NCBI RefSeq assembly: GCF_014596915.1
Contig: NZ_JACVWU010000004.1
Location: forward strand, 391,146 to 455,145
Length of the DNA: 64,000 nt
Direction: 5' to 3'
Source: Streptomyces sp. TRM68416
Lineage (GTDB): Bacteria > Actinomycetota > Actinomycetes > Streptomycetales > Streptomycetaceae
A model generated the notes under the pieces. The model saw only the letters and a list, made by a program, of their open reading frames with translations. It had not been told where the DNA came from and ran no database searches. Position numbers and translations under genes: made by a program. Positions 53,704 through 63,688 of this stretch are shown here, in pieces. Each line of letters begins with the position of its first letter. Within the stretch, counting starts at the first letter, position 1.

Positions 53704-55557
53704 ATGCCCGAGCTGAGGTCCCGCACAGTCACTCACGGCCGCAACATGGCGGGCGCCCGCGCCCTGATGCGCGCCTCCGGTGTACCGGGCGCGGACATCG
53801 GCCGTAAGCCGATCATCGCCGTGGCCAACAGCTTCACGGAGTTCGTGCCGGGCCACACCCACCTCCAGCCGGTCGGCCGGATCGTCAGCGAGGCGATCGC
53901 CGAGGCCGGGGGCATCCCGCGCGAGTTCAACACGATCGCCGTCGACGACGGCATCGCGATGGGCCACGGCGGCATGCTGTACAGCCTGCCCTCCCGCGAC
54001 CTGATCGCGGACAGCGTGGAGTACATGGTCGAGGCCCACTGCGCCGACGCCCTGATCTGCATCTCCAACTGCGACAAGATCACCCCGGGCATGCTGAACG
54101 CGGCCCTGCGCCTGAACATCCCCACGGTCTTCGTCTCCGGCGGCCCCATGGAGTCCGGCCGGGCCACCCTCGTGGACGGCACGGTCCGCACGCTCGACCT
54201 GGTCGACGCGATCTCCGACGCCGTGAACGACAAGATCTCGGACGAGGACATCCTCCGTATCGAGGAGAACGCCTGTCCGACCTGCGGCAGCTGCTCCGGC
54301 ATGTTCACGGCCAACTCCATGAACTGTCTGACCGAGGCCATCGGCCTCTCCCTGCCCGGCAACGGCTCGGTCCTCGCCACCCACACCGCGCGCAGGCAGC
54401 TCTACGTCGACGCCGCCCGTACGGTCATGGACATCACCCGCCGCTACTACGAGCAGGACGACGAGACGGTCCTGCCCCGCAACGTCGCCACCTTCCGGGC
54501 CTTCGAGAACGCCATGGCCCTGGACATCGCGATGGGCGGCTCCACCAACACGATCCTGCACCTGCTGGCCGCCGCCCAGGAGGCGGGCGTGCCCTTCGGC
54601 CTGGAGCAGATCGACGCCGTCAGCCGCCGGGTCCCGTGCCTGGCGAAGGTCGCGCCGAACGTCGCCAAGGACCGTACGTACTACATGGAGGACGTGCACC
54701 GGGCCGGCGGCATCCCCGCCCTCCTCGGCGAACTGCACCGCGCGGGCCTGCTGAACGAGGACGTGCACGCCGTCCACAGCCCGTCCCTCGCGGACTGGAT
54801 GAAGACGTGGGACGTCCGCGGCGGCTCCCCGTCCCCCGAGGCGCTCGAACTGTGGCACGCGGCCCCCGGCTGCGTCCGCTCCGCCGAGGCATTCTCCCAG
54901 TCCGAGCGCTGGGAGGCGCTGGACGAGGACGCCGAGGGCGGCTGCATCCGCTCCGTCGAGCACGCGTACTCCAAGGACGGTGGCCTGGCGGTCCTCAAGG
55001 GCAACCTCGCCGTGGACGGCTGCGTGGTCAAGACGGCCGGCGTCGACGAGTCGATCTGGACCTTCGAGGGCCCGGCGGTCGTCTGCGAGTCGCAGGAGGA
55101 GGCCGTCCAGAAGATCCTCACCCAGCAGGTCAAGGAGGGCGACGTCGTCGTCATCCGCTACGAGGGCCCCAAGGGCGGACCGGGCATGCAGGAGATGCTC
55201 TACCCGACCTCGTACCTCAAGGGCCGCGGTCTCGGAAAGGCCTGCGCCCTCATCACCGACGGCCGCTTCTCCGGCGGCACCTCGGGCCTGTCGATCGGCC
55301 ACGCCTCCCCGGAGGCGGCCTCCGGCGGCACGATCGCCCTCGTCGAGGACGGCGACCGCATCCGCATCGACATCCCCCACCGCACCATCGAACTCCTCGT
55401 CGACGACGCGGAACTCACCCGCCGCGACCAGGCGTTGAACGGCGTGTACGCCCCCAAGAACCGCGACCGCAAGGTCTCCGCCGCCCTGCGCGCCTACGCC
55501 GCGATGGCCACGAGCGCCGACAAGGGCGCCGTACGCGACGTGACCATGCTCGGCTGA
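53704..55557 (+). CDS. ilvD: dihydroxy-acid dehydratase
   Basis: A 617-residue iron-sulphur enzyme of branched-chain amino-acid (valine, isoleucine, leucine) synthesis, also feeding pantoate. Cluster cysteines: [12 protein letters not shown] and [20 protein letters not shown] (in part). The [26 protein letters not shown] and [20 protein letters not shown] blocks are intact and length is normal for the long IlvD form. ATG 53704 with AAGGAG nine bases upstream. No other ilv gene is nearby. Confidence 0.98.
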   Translation: MPELRSRTVTHGRNMAGARALMRASGVPGADIGRKPIIAVANSFTEFVPGHTHLQPVGRIVSEAIAEAGGIPREFNTIAVDDGIAMGHGGMLYSLPSRDLIADSVEYMVEAHCADALICISNCDKITPGMLNAALRLNIPTVFVSGGPMESGRATLVDGTVRTLDLVDAISDAVNDKISDEDILRIEENACPTCGSCSGMFTANSMNCLTEAIGLSLPGNGSVLATHTARRQLYVDAARTVMDITRRYYEQDDETVLPRNVATFRAFENAMALDIAMGGSTNTILHLLAAAQEAGVPFGLEQIDAVSRRVPCLAKVAPNVAKDRTYYMEDVHRAGGIPALLGELHRAGLLNEDVHAVHSPSLADWMKTWDVRGGSPSPEALELWHAAPGCVRSAEAFSQSERWEALDEDAEGGCIRSVEHAYSKDGGLAVLKGNLAVDGCVVKTAGVDESIWTFEGPAVVCESQEEAVQKILTQQVKEGDVVVIRYEGPKGGPGMQEMLYPTSYLKGRGLGKACALITDGRFSGGTSGLSIGHASPEAASGGTIALVEDGDRIRIDIPHRTIELLVDDAELTRRDQALNGVYAPKNRDRKVSAALRAYAAMATSADKGAVRDVTMLG

Positions 55558-55581
55558 GCCCTCCGCCGCCGGGTCCTACGA

Positions 55582-55613
55582 GGGGCCGCTTCCCGTTCGC
55601 CGGGGGCGGCCCC
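55582..55613. terminator. hairpin between ilvD and the convergent kinase gene
   Basis: ggggccgc (55582-55589) pairs with gcggcccc (55606-55613) around a 16-base loop, 24 bp after the ilvD stop and 12 bp before the kinase stop. A short T-containing tail (ttcgt) follows. Probably a shared terminator. Confidence 0.7.
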
Positions 55614-55625
55614 TTCGTCATGCCG

Positions 55626-57722
55626 TCACCAGGAGGCGGGGTCGCGAGCGTCCACGGCGAAGACGGAGCCGTTGGGGGCGGCGGCGTAGACGTGGTGGTG
55701 GGCGAGGATGGGGGCGGGCAGCTCGCCGACGACGCGGTCCGCCTTCGCGGCCAGCCGCGGCGACGTCTGACCGACCAGAGTCCCACTCCGTGTATCGACC
55801 GCGAGCAGCCGCCCGTCAGCACCGCTGATGTACACATGCCGCCCGTCGACGACCGGCGCGGAACCTCGGCTCAGGGAGGTCTCAAGAGACCAGAGCCGTT
55901 TCCCGGCCGCCATGTCGACGGCCTCCAGGGCGCCGCCCGTGGACAGGACGTACACGACGCTCCCGCGCACGGCGGCCAGGGGATCCTGACGGGTGACGGG
56001 CAGTGCTACGCGCTGCGGCGTCCGGGATCCAGGGGTGTAGCGAACGACGGCTGTCGTGCCTTGGAAGGGCTCAGAAGACAGAAAGAAGACGGACCCGTCC
56101 TGGGCTCCGACGGGTTTCAACGTCCCTGGCAGCCGCGCCTTCCACTGCACGCTGCCCGTGGCCGGATCCACGGCGGTGACGGCTGTGGTCGATTCGTCGG
56201 GCTGACTGGTCGCGTACGCCAGCCCGTCACCGGCGAACGACGAGAAGAAGGGCACGCCCTGGCCGGGTATGCGGTGACTCCACTTCGTCTCACCTGACAT
56301 ACCGTCCACACCGGTGACAGCGCCGTCCGCGTCGGTGAACAGGACCATGCCTCCCGCGGAGCACATACCGCTGTACGGGGGTGTCGTCCTCTCCCAACGT
56401 GCCTTGCCAGAGGCCGGGTCGAGCCCTTCCAGCCGAGGATCCCGCTCCGTCAGAGGCTGCACCACTCCACCGGACAGGACGGGGGGCTTGCTCCGGTGGG
56501 TCTTCGCGGTGGCGTGGCGCCACAGAAGGGCGCCGTCGGACGCCTTGAGGGCGAACACGACGCCGGGCTGCGCGCAGAGGAGCTTGCCCGCTCCGTAGGA
56601 GCACTGCGGCGTGGCCGCCGCTCCGGAGACCGATTCGGTCTCCCACGCTTCGAACCCGGCCGGCGTCGTCCGGGCGCTGTTCCTGGTCGGTGCCGGATCG
56701 TCGCCACCGACCAGGTGATAGGTCCCGATGCCGCCGCCCACCACGAGCGCCAGAACACCTCCTGCCAGAGCGGCTGCCCGGCGGCTCCGCCACCTCTTCG
56801 GCGGCCGCTCTGCCGGCCTCTCGGCGCGGCGGGGTATGGCCCGGTACTCGTCAGTCGTCCGCTGGGACGGAATGAACGCCTGTGTGTCGTACGAGGCCGC
56901 CACGGACCGCAGCGACCGCATCAACTCGTCAGGAGTGGGCCGGTCCTCCGGATCCTTGGCAAGACACCGCTGGATCAGCGGCGCGAGGTTGTCGGGGACG
57001 CCCGTCAAGTCAGGCTCGTCATGGACGACTTGGTAGGCAACAACGTACGGACTGTCCGAGTCGAACGGCCCGCGCCCCGTGGCCGCGTGCACCATCACGG
57101 ACCCGAGGGCAAAGATGTCGGCGGCCGGCCCGACCTCTCGCGGCCGCCGGAACTGCTCGGGCGCCATGAACGGCGGCGTACCGATCAACTTCCCCGTCTC
57201 GGTCCGCAGCTCGCTGTCCTTTGGCCGAGAAATGCCGAAGTCGATGACCTTCGGCCCGTCCTCGGCGAGCAGCACATTGCTCGGCTTCAGATCCCGGTGC
57301 ACCACCCCGACGCGATGAATGTCGCGCAGCGCCTCCGCCAGTCCGGCCATCAGCCGACGCAACTGCTCCGGCGCCATGGAGCCATTCCGCTTCACATGGT
57401 CGGACAGGGTCGGCCCAGGGATGAACAACGTGGCCATCCAGGGCCGCTCGGCCTCCGGATCCGCATCGACGACGGAGGCGGTGAAGGCACCGCTCACCCT
57501 CCGGGCCGCCGCGATCTCCTGCCGGAAACGCCCCCTGAACTCACGGTCCCTGGCGAATTCGGCATGAATGACCTTCACCGCCAGCTTCATGCCGGACGTG
57601 CTGCGCGCCAGGTGTACGACGCCCATCCCGCCGGAGCCCAGGCAGGACTCCAGCCGGTAGTGCCCGGCGTACTCCGGAAGTTCCGCTTCCGCGCCCGCCC
57701 CGGCGTTCCGCTGTGGCGCCAT
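55626..57722 (-). CDS. PASTA-less Ser/Thr protein kinase with PQQ-like beta-propeller
   Basis: A 698-residue receptor-like kinase. Hanks-type domain (about 20-275): GSGGMGVVHLARS loop, AVKVIH Lys, VVHRDLKPSNVLL catalytic loop, FGISRP after the Asp of D-F-G, and GTPPFMAPEQ activation segment. A basic linker and one transmembrane helix (about 320-342) lead to an extracellular PQQ-binding-like propeller (about 375-695) with repeats such as VFALKASDGALLWRH, VTAVDPATGSVQWKA, LEAVDMAAGKRLWSL and LLAVDTRSGTLVG. The propeller is the probable sensor; its ligand is unknown. ATG 57722. Confidence 0.93.
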   Translation of the reverse strand: MAPQRNAGAGAEAELPEYAGHYRLESCLGSGGMGVVHLARSTSGMKLAVKVIHAEFARDREFRGRFRQEIAAARRVSGAFTASVVDADPEAERPWMATLFIPGPTLSDHVKRNGSMAPEQLRRLMAGLAEALRDIHRVGVVHRDLKPSNVLLAEDGPKVIDFGISRPKDSELRTETGKLIGTPPFMAPEQFRRPREVGPAADIFALGSVMVHAATGRGPFDSDSPYVVAYQVVHDEPDLTGVPDNLAPLIQRCLAKDPEDRPTPDELMRSLRSVAASYDTQAFIPSQRTTDEYRAIPRRAERPAERPPKRWRSRRAAALAGGVLALVVGGGIGTYHLVGGDDPAPTRNSARTTPAGFEAWETESVSGAAATPQCSYGAGKLLCAQPGVVFALKASDGALLWRHATAKTHRSKPPVLSGGVVQPLTERDPRLEGLDPASGKARWERTTPPYSGMCSAGGMVLFTDADGAVTGVDGMSGETKWSHRIPGQGVPFFSSFAGDGLAYATSQPDESTTAVTAVDPATGSVQWKARLPGTLKPVGAQDGSVFFLSSEPFQGTTAVVRYTPGSRTPQRVALPVTRQDPLAAVRGSVVYVLSTGGALEAVDMAAGKRLWSLETSLSRGSAPVVDGRHVYISGADGRLLAVDTRSGTLVGQTSPRLAAKADRVVGELPAPILAHHHVYAAAPNGSVFAVDARDPASW

Positions 57723-57864
57723 AGGACCACCCCCGTGCTGTTCGTCCGCGCGCGCGACGCAACGGGAGCCTAGTCGATGACCCGTACGAGACGGAGGCGG
57801 CTTGCTAGCCTCTGCGTGCGAGTTGCGTATATGTGTTTGATGGCGTGATTCAGGGGAATCAACG

Positions 57865-57889
57865 GGACCCCACGGCAGACGTGGGATCC
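57865..57889 (+). promoter_or_regulatory. hairpin in the leader of the SH3 gene
   Basis: ggaccccacg (57865-57874) pairs with cgtgggatcc (57880-57889) with one mismatch around gcaga, 17 bases before the start codon; it directly precedes the ribosome-binding site. Confidence 0.4.
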
Positions 57890-57906
57890 AACGGGGGAGG
57901 CTTTTT

Positions 57907-58221
57907 ATGTCTGTCGACCGAGTCGAAGAGGCCAAGGGCGGAGAGCAGGCGGAGGTACTCGCCACTGCGGCTCTGCGCTACTACTCGATCGCCCCGGGGG
58001 TCAAACTGAACGTCCGCAGCGGCCCCGGCACCGGCTACAGCATCGTGCGCGTCCTGCCCGAGGGCTCCCGAGTCCCGATCTACTGCCAGAGGCCGGGCGA
58101 GACGGTGACGGGCCCGTACGGCACCACCAAGATCTGGGACAACATCAGCAACGGCGAGTACGTCTCGGACGCCTACGTGTACACGGGCAGCGACGGCTAC
58201 GTGGCCTCGCGCTGCGCCTGA
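57907..58221 (+). CDS. SH3b-domain protein without signal peptide
   Basis: A 104-residue protein. Residues 1-24 are polar and acidic; the rest is an SH3_3-type domain with the family signature LNVRSGPGTGYSIVRVLPEG (about 35-54) and IYCQRPGETVTGPYG. ATG 57907 with GGGGGAGG upstream. There is no signal peptide, odd because bacterial SH3b domains mostly act in the cell wall. Divergent from the PQQ-kinase gene. Confidence 0.85.
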   Translation: MSVDRVEEAKGGEQAEVLATAALRYYSIAPGVKLNVRSGPGTGYSIVRVLPEGSRVPIYCQRPGETVTGPYGTTKIWDNISNGEYVSDAYVYTGSDGYVASRCA

Positions 58222-58265
58222 GCCCCGGAGGGCCCCGTGGCCGGGCCCGGAGCCATAATCGACGC

Positions 58266-58760
58266 GTGAGCGACGAAAACGGCACCCCGTCCCCGGCCAC
58301 GGGACCCCGTCCCGAGCCCCTCCGCTTCTTCGGTACGACGTGGGTCGACCGTACGAACGGCTATACGGCGCGCCGCATCGGCGTGGCCGTGGGCTCGCTC
58401 GCCGCCGCCGTCGTCTCCTGCCTGGTCCTCCGCTTCGCCTACCAGGGCCTGCAGATCGCGGAGGTCGGCAGCTTCGTCACCCTCCTCATGGTCGTGATGT
58501 TCGCGATCTGCAGTGCGCTCGCCTTCCGTCACACGTGGGACGGCTTCACCAAGCGCCCCGATCCCGACCGTCAGGCCTCCCTCCGCGGTCTGCTGGCCAT
58601 CGGGTTCGTCGGCTCGCTGCTGGCGTATTTCTTCCGCTCCCTCGTCGAGGCCCCCGGCGAGAAGCTCCACCGCGAGGAGTACGAGACGGCCCGCAAGCAG
58701 TACGAGAAGCGCAGCACCCGCCGCTCGGGCAACCCCTCGAAGAAGCGCCGCCGCTCCTGA
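58266..58760 (+). CDS. three-helix membrane protein of unknown function
   Basis: A 164-residue protein with three hydrophobic segments (about 40-62, 68-90 and 108-128) and a strongly basic C-terminus (KRSTRRSGNPSKKRRRS). Residues 20-36 (RFFGTTWVDRTNGYTAR) are conserved-looking. GTG start at 58266. Family not recognised; it occurs as a small gene in Streptomyces. Confidence 0.78.
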   Translation: MSDENGTPSPATGPRPEPLRFFGTTWVDRTNGYTARRIGVAVGSLAAAVVSCLVLRFAYQGLQIAEVGSFVTLLMVVMFAICSALAFRHTWDGFTKRPDPDRQASLRGLLAIGFVGSLLAYFFRSLVEAPGEKLHREEYETARKQYEKRSTRRSGNPSKKRRRS

Positions 58761-58818
58761 ACGGCTGAGTTCCGGACATCGCCGCACCGCGCGGCGCGCT
58801 CCCGGCCACCATGGCCCT

Positions 58819-59589
58819 ATGACGGCAGCCTCTTCGCACACCGACAGGGCCCGCTCCTTCGACGCCGCCGCGGCTCAGTACGCCGCCAACCGCCCCTCCT
58901 ACCCGCCCGCCCTCTTCGACGCCGTGGAAGACCTGGCGGGCCGCTCCCTCACCGGCTCCCGCGCAGTGGATGTCGGCGCCGGCACGGGCATCGCGACCGC
59001 CCTTCTGCAGGCCCGCGGCGCCCACGTCGTCGCGGTGGAGCCGGGCGAGGGGATGGCGGCGGAGTTCCGCCGCGCCCACCCCGGCATCCCGATCGTCCTC
59101 GGGAACGGCAACGCCCTCCCGCTCGCCGACTCCTCCGCCGACTTCCTCACCTACGCCCAGGCCTGGCACTGGACCGACCCCGAGCGGTCGATCCCGGAGG
59201 CCCTGCGCGTGCTGCGTCCGGGCGGCGCGCTCGCTGTCTGGTGGAACACCAACCCCCACGACGTCCCCTGGGCCGCGGCCCAGGCGCAGCGCATGGAACG
59301 CTTCTTCGGCCTCGACCCCGTCGCTGAGAAGCACGGCGCCAGTGAACGGGCCGCCGATCCCGCCCACCGCCTCGACTTCGCCCGCCGCACGGTCCGCTGG
59401 AGCCGCCGCGTCCCGGTCGCCACACACCTGGCGAACCTCGGCAGCCACTCGATCTTCCTGGTCCACGGCGAGGAGGCGAGCTCCGCCTTCCTCACCCAGG
59501 AGCGCGCCCACCTCACGAAGCACTTCCCGGACGGGATCGTCGAGGAGGTCTACGACGTCGACCTGCTCGTCGCCCTCAACCACTCCTGA
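58819..59589 (+). CDS. class I SAM-dependent methyltransferase
   Basis: A 256-residue Methyltransf_11 protein: AAAAQYAANRPSYPPALFDAV, SAM motif I AVDVGAGTGIATALL, acidic VVAVEPGEGM, the DFLTYAQAWHWTDP motif typical of this subgroup, and VLRPGGALAVWWNT. This subgroup includes enzymes acting on small molecules, and the substrate is not predictable. ATG 58819. Confidence 0.9.
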   Translation: MTAASSHTDRARSFDAAAAQYAANRPSYPPALFDAVEDLAGRSLTGSRAVDVGAGTGIATALLQARGAHVVAVEPGEGMAAEFRRAHPGIPIVLGNGNALPLADSSADFLTYAQAWHWTDPERSIPEALRVLRPGGALAVWWNTNPHDVPWAAAQAQRMERFFGLDPVAEKHGASERAADPAHRLDFARRTVRWSRRVPVATHLANLGSHSIFLVHGEEASSAFLTQERAHLTKHFPDGIVEEVYDVDLLVALNHS

Positions 59590-59915
59590 CCGCGTAGCGC
59601 GGCCCCCACATGGTCGCCGTTTCGGCCACGGCAAGCACCGACCCCACCCACACCCCACTCGAACACATTCCCGAGCATCCCGCCCGCGGCGCCCCCTGCC
59701 TCGACCGTTCGCGCGGGAGTCGCGTGGGTACCGCACGGGGGAGGGGGTGGCGTCCATGCGTGGCATACGACCTCGCGGGCAGCGGCTCGCAGCCGTCCCT
59801 GGATCCGACGGAGGCGCACAGAGCGGACGGCTCACCTCCGATCGCGCCTCCACGCGCCTGCGCCATCCGGCCCCACCACTTGACGGCACCCCTCGCATGG
59901 AGAGTTAATCCGCAC
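59590..59915. other. 326-bp intergenic region before the ABC exporter
   Basis: No gene seen. Frames open upstream of the ABC gene lack coding bias and similarity. The last 40 bases hold a promoter, described separately. There is no clear terminator after the methyltransferase gene. Confidence 0.6.
59880..59909 (+). promoter_or_regulatory. promoter of the ABC exporter operon
   Basis: TTGACG (59880-59885), 18-bp spacer, GTTAAT (59904-59909). The ATG is only six bases after the -10 box, so the message is probably leaderless. The match is good for a vegetative Streptomyces promoter. Confidence 0.6.
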
Positions 59916-60782
59916 ATGATGAATATCCCTTCGGAATCACCCACCCCAGGCACACCGCCACCCCCTGACACAGCTCCCGCCCAGGGCACCGGAAACACCT
60001 CCCGACCCACCGACGACACCCCCGCCATCCGCGCCGAAGGCCTCACCGTCGTACGCGGCCCGCGCACCGTCCTGCGCGGCATCGACTTCAGCGTCCCGCG
60101 TGGCCAGGTCACCGGCCTCCTCGGCCCCTCCGGCTGCGGCAAATCGACCCTCATGCGCTCGATCGTCGGCACCCAGGACAAGGTCACCGGAACCCTCGAC
60201 GTCCTCGGCCTCCGAGCCGGCCACCCCACCCTGCGCACCCTCATCGGCTACGTCACCCAAGCCCCCTCCGTCTACGACGACCTGACAGTCCGCCAGAACC
60301 TGGAGTACTTCGCGGCGATCCTCGCCCCCGGCCACCACGCCGCCGACCGCCGCCACGAGAGCGTCACCCGAGCCATCGAGGACGTCGACCTCACCAGCCA
60401 CGCGGACTCCCTCGCCGGCAACCTCTCCGGCGGCCAGCGCAGCCGCGTCTCCCTCGCGGTGGCACTCCTCGGCACCCCCGAACTCCTGGTCCTCGACGAA
60501 CCCACCGTCGGCCTCGACCCCGTACTCCGCCGCGACCTGTGGAACCTCTTCCACGACATCGCCGCCCAGCGCGGCGCGACCCTCCTCATCTCCTCGCACG
60601 TCATGGACGAGGCCGAGCGCTGCCACCGCCTCCTCCTCATGCGCGAGGGCCAGATCCTCGCCGACGACACCCCCGACGCCCTCCGCACCCGCACCGGCTC
60701 CGAAACCGTCGAGGCCGCGTTCCTGCACCTGGTGGACGAGGCCGTCGCGGCCGCCGCACGCGAGAAAGAGGCCACCCGATGA
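59916..60782 (+). CDS. ABC-2 exporter ATP-binding protein (DrrA-like)
   Basis: A 288-residue ATPase. N-terminal Pro/Thr-rich stretch (1-40), Walker A GPSGCGKST (about 71-79), Q-loop VTQAPSVYDDLTV, signature NLSGGQRSR (L-S-G-G-Q), Walker B LLVLDEPTVGLDP and the H-loop SSHVMDEAERC. Two ATG codons are tandem at the start. Its stop overlaps the permease ATG. DrrA-like pairs often export drugs or lipids. Confidence 0.92.
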   Translation: MMNIPSESPTPGTPPPPDTAPAQGTGNTSRPTDDTPAIRAEGLTVVRGPRTVLRGIDFSVPRGQVTGLLGPSGCGKSTLMRSIVGTQDKVTGTLDVLGLRAGHPTLRTLIGYVTQAPSVYDDLTVRQNLEYFAAILAPGHHAADRRHESVTRAIEDVDLTSHADSLAGNLSGGQRSRVSLAVALLGTPELLVLDEPTVGLDPVLRRDLWNLFHDIAAQRGATLLISSHVMDEAERCHRLLLMREGQILADDTPDALRTRTGSETVEAAFLHLVDEAVAAAAREKEATR

Positions 60783-61579
60783 CCACGAAGACCAGCACCC
60801 CACGCACCACAGGCACACCCGCCGCCGTATCCACGAGCCCCTTGAACTTCTCCCGCACCATCGCCACCGCGGCCCGGGTCCTGCGCCAGCTCCGCCACGA
60901 CCCGCGCACCATCGCGCTGATGCTCCTCGTCCCCTGCCTGATGCTCTTCCTGCTGCGCTACGTCTTCGACGGCGACTCGCGCACCTTCGACAACATCGGG
61001 GCGTCACTCCTGGGGATCTTCCCCCTGATCACGATGTTCCTGGTCACCTCCATCGCCACCCTGCGCGAACGCACCTCGGGCACCCTCGAACGCCTCCTCG
61101 CCATGCCCCTGGGCAAAGGCGACCTGATCGCCGGCTACGCGCTCGCCTTCGGGGCCATCGCCGTCGTCCAGTCGGCCCTCACCACCGCCCTGGCCCTGTG
61201 GGGCCTCGGTCTGGACGTCACCGGCAGCCCTTGGCTGCTCCTGCTGATCGCTCTGCTCGACGCGATCCTCGGCACCGCACTCGGCCTCTTCGTCTCGGCC
61301 TTCGCCGCCTCCGAGTTCCAGGCCGTCCAGTTCATGCCGGCGGTGATCTTCCCCCAGCTCCTCCTCTGCGGCCTGTTCACCCCACGCCCCAACATGCACC
61401 CCATCCTGGAGGCCATCTCCAACGTCCTCCCCATGTCCTACGCGGTCGACGGCATGAACGAAGTCCTCAAGCACACCGACATGACCGCCAACTTCGTACG
61501 CGACGTCCTGATCGTCGCCGGCTCCGCCCTCCTCGTCCTCACCCTGGGAGCGGCCACCCTCCGGCGCCGCACGGCCTAG
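60779..61579 (+). CDS. ABC-2 type permease (DrrB-like)
   Basis: A 266-residue permease with six membrane helices (about 45-62, 77-95, 118-140, 146-166, 174-196 and 236-257) and the ABC-2 motif SEFQAVQFMPAVIFPQLLLC (in part). REERTSGTLERLLAMPLG-like (R-E-R-T-S-G-T-L-E-R-L) cytosolic loop present. Coupled to the ATPase gene by ATGA overlap. Substrate unknown. Confidence 0.92.
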   Translation: MTTKTSTPRTTGTPAAVSTSPLNFSRTIATAARVLRQLRHDPRTIALMLLVPCLMLFLLRYVFDGDSRTFDNIGASLLGIFPLITMFLVTSIATLRERTSGTLERLLAMPLGKGDLIAGYALAFGAIAVVQSALTTALALWGLGLDVTGSPWLLLLIALLDAILGTALGLFVSAFAASEFQAVQFMPAVIFPQLLLCGLFTPRPNMHPILEAISNVLPMSYAVDGMNEVLKHTDMTANFVRDVLIVAGSALLVLTLGAATLRRRTA

Positions 61580-61688
61580 CCCCACCAGCAACTCCCCGGT
61601 GTCCCGCCCAGCGGACACCCCACCCACACTCAAGTCACCGATGGGAGGATGAACCCCGGACGACGCAACCCCGGAGGGCACCCCAGCC

Positions 61689-62501
61689 ATGACTCAGAAA
61701 GTCGCAGTCCTCGGCACCGGCAAGATCGGCGAAGCCCTGCTGAGCGGAATGATCCGAGCAGGCTGGGGCCCGGCCGACCTCCTGGTCACCGCCCGCCGAC
61801 AGGAGCGGGCCGACGAACTCCGCGACCGCTACGGAGTCACCCCCGTCACCAACGCGGAAGCCGCCAAGACCGCCGACACCCTGATCCTCACGGTCAAGCC
61901 GCAGGACATGGGCACCCTCCTCGACGAACTCGCCCCGCACGTCCCCGCCGACCGCCTGGTCATCAGCGGAGCCGCGGGCATCCCCACCTCCTTCTTCGAG
62001 GAGCGCCTCGCCCCGGGCACCCCCGTCGTCCGCGTCATGACGAACACACCCGCCCTCGTCGACGAGGCCATGTCCGTCATCTCCGCCGGCACCCACGCCA
62101 CCGAGGACCACCTCACCCACACCGAGGAGCTCTTCGGCGCCGTCGGCAAGACCCTCCGCGTCCCCGAGTCCCAGCAGGACGCCTGCACCGCCCTCTCCGG
62201 CTCGGGCCCGGCGTACTTCTTCTACCTGGTCGAAGCCATGACCGATGCCGGCATCCTGCTCGGACTGCCCCGCGACAAAGCCCACGACCTGATCGTCCAG
62301 TCCGCGATCGGCGCCGCCACGATGCTCCGCGACAGCGGCGAGCACCCCGTCAAGCTCCGCGAGAACGTCACCTCACCGGCCGGCACCACGATCAGCGCCA
62401 TCCGCGAACTGGAGAACCACGGCGTACGAGCCGCTCTCATCGCCGCCCTCGAAGCAGCCCGCGACCGCAGCCGCGAACTGGCCTCCGGCAACAACAGCTG
62501 A
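61689..62501 (+). CDS. proC: pyrroline-5-carboxylate reductase
   Basis: A 270-residue ProC, the last step of proline synthesis. Rossmann AVLGTGKIGEALLSGMI; the family signature near the C-terminus is SPAGTTISAIRELENHGVRAAL (in part), and SGSGPAYFFYLVEAMTDAG. ATG 61689. Single gene, with no other pro gene nearby. Confidence 0.97.
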   Translation: MTQKVAVLGTGKIGEALLSGMIRAGWGPADLLVTARRQERADELRDRYGVTPVTNAEAAKTADTLILTVKPQDMGTLLDELAPHVPADRLVISGAAGIPTSFFEERLAPGTPVVRVMTNTPALVDEAMSVISAGTHATEDHLTHTEELFGAVGKTLRVPESQQDACTALSGSGPAYFFYLVEAMTDAGILLGLPRDKAHDLIVQSAIGAATMLRDSGEHPVKLRENVTSPAGTTISAIRELENHGVRAALIAALEAARDRSRELASGNNS

Positions 62502-62553
62502 CCCCCGGCCGCCTCCTGCCCCCAGGGGGCGGCCCAGCGCACGCCTCGCTCGC

Positions 62554-63573
62554 CTAAGCAGTCACGCCGATATCCGCAGCCGCCGGCAGCAGCCCGATCG
62601 CGCGATAAGCGGCATCCACGGTCGGCCGGGCCATCGCCCGAGCTCTCTCCGCACCATCCCGCAGCACCCCCTCCACATAACCAGGATCAGCGCACAGCTC
62701 CCTGTGCCTCTCCTGCACGGGCCTGAGAACCTCGACCACCGCCTCCGCGGTGTCCTTCTTCAAGGCGCCGTACGACTCATATACACCGCTCAGGCCCGAG
62801 GGGTTCCCACCCGTGCACGCCGCGAGGATCTCCAGCAGGTTCGCCACCCCCGGCCGGCCCTCCTTGTCGTAGACGACCTCCCGCCCGCTGTCGGTCACGG
62901 CCCGCATCACCTTCTTGCGCACCACGTCCGGCTCGTCCAGCAAATAGACGATCCCCGGCCCGGTGTCGTCGCTCTTCCCCATCTTCGCCCCGGGTTCCTG
63001 GAGGTTCATCACCCGCGCCGCCACCCCCGGACGCGTCGCCCGAGGCACCACGAACGTGCTCCCGTACCGCTGGTTGAACCGCACCGCGAGATCCCGCGCC
63101 AGCTCCACATGCTGCGTCTGGTCGTCCCCGACCGGCACCTCGTCGGTCCCGTACGCCAGGATGTCCGCCGCCATCAGCACCGGATACGTGAGCAGCGACA
63201 GCCTCACACCCCCACCGCGCTCCCGCTCCCGCCCGGCCTTCTCCTTGTACTGGATCATCCGCCGCATCTCGCCGTCCGTGGCCACGCACTCCAGCAGGTA
63301 CGACAGCCGAGCGTGCTCGTCCACATGACTCTGTACGAACACGGTGCACAGCGCCGGATCCAATCCCGACGCCAACAACAAGGTCGCCGCCTGCCGGCTC
63401 AGCCGTCGGACCCGCGCCGGATCGTGCTCCACGGTCAGCGCGTGCAGGTCGACGATGCAGAACAGGGCATCGGCGCGGTGCTGATCGACGTCGGCCCACC
63501 GCCGCATGGCACCCAGATAGTTCCCCAGCGTCAGATGCCCGGTCGGCTTGATCCCGCTGAAGACCCGCGTCAT
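62554..63573 (-). CDS. trpS: tryptophanyl-tRNA synthetase, auxiliary TrpRS1 type
   Basis: A 339-residue class I synthetase. HIGH-type motif in SGIKPTGHLTLGNYLGAM, Trp-site DDQTQHVELARDLAV, and KMSKS-type KMGKSDD. The ATG at 63573 follows AGGAGG. The length and the leader control match the auxiliary, indolmycin-resistant TrpRS1 of S. coelicolor; a second constitutive trpS would be elsewhere. A Trp-Trp leader peptide and terminator hairpin lie upstream, so expression should rise when charged tRNA-Trp is scarce. Confidence 0.95.
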   Translation of the reverse strand: MTRVFSGIKPTGHLTLGNYLGAMRRWADVDQHRADALFCIVDLHALTVEHDPARVRRLSRQAATLLLASGLDPALCTVFVQSHVDEHARLSYLLECVATDGEMRRMIQYKEKAGRERERGGGVRLSLLTYPVLMAADILAYGTDEVPVGDDQTQHVELARDLAVRFNQRYGSTFVVPRATRPGVAARVMNLQEPGAKMGKSDDTGPGIVYLLDEPDVVRKKVMRAVTDSGREVVYDKEGRPGVANLLEILAACTGGNPSGLSGVYESYGALKKDTAEAVVEVLRPVQERHRELCADPGYVEGVLRDGAERARAMARPTVDAAYRAIGLLPAAADIGVTA

Positions 63574-63637
63574 CTCTCCACCTCCTGGTCGAGGCCGCCG
63601 CACCCGGCCGGCCGATCCCTCGGGAGGGAGAAACGAG

Positions 63638-63662
63638 AACGGCCGCCGAGGCGGCGGCCGTT
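63638..63662 (-). terminator. attenuator hairpin of trpS
   Basis: On the minus strand aacggccgcc pairs perfectly with ggcggccgtt (10 bp) around five bases, followed by the pyrimidine run ctcgtttctc. A competing segment at 63679-63688 (read cggcggccgt on the minus strand) can pair with the first arm, or with the sequence around the leader Trp codons, so terminator and antiterminator exclude each other. Confidence 0.9.
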
Positions 63663-63688
63663 GAGTGCATACGTAACTACGGCCGCCG

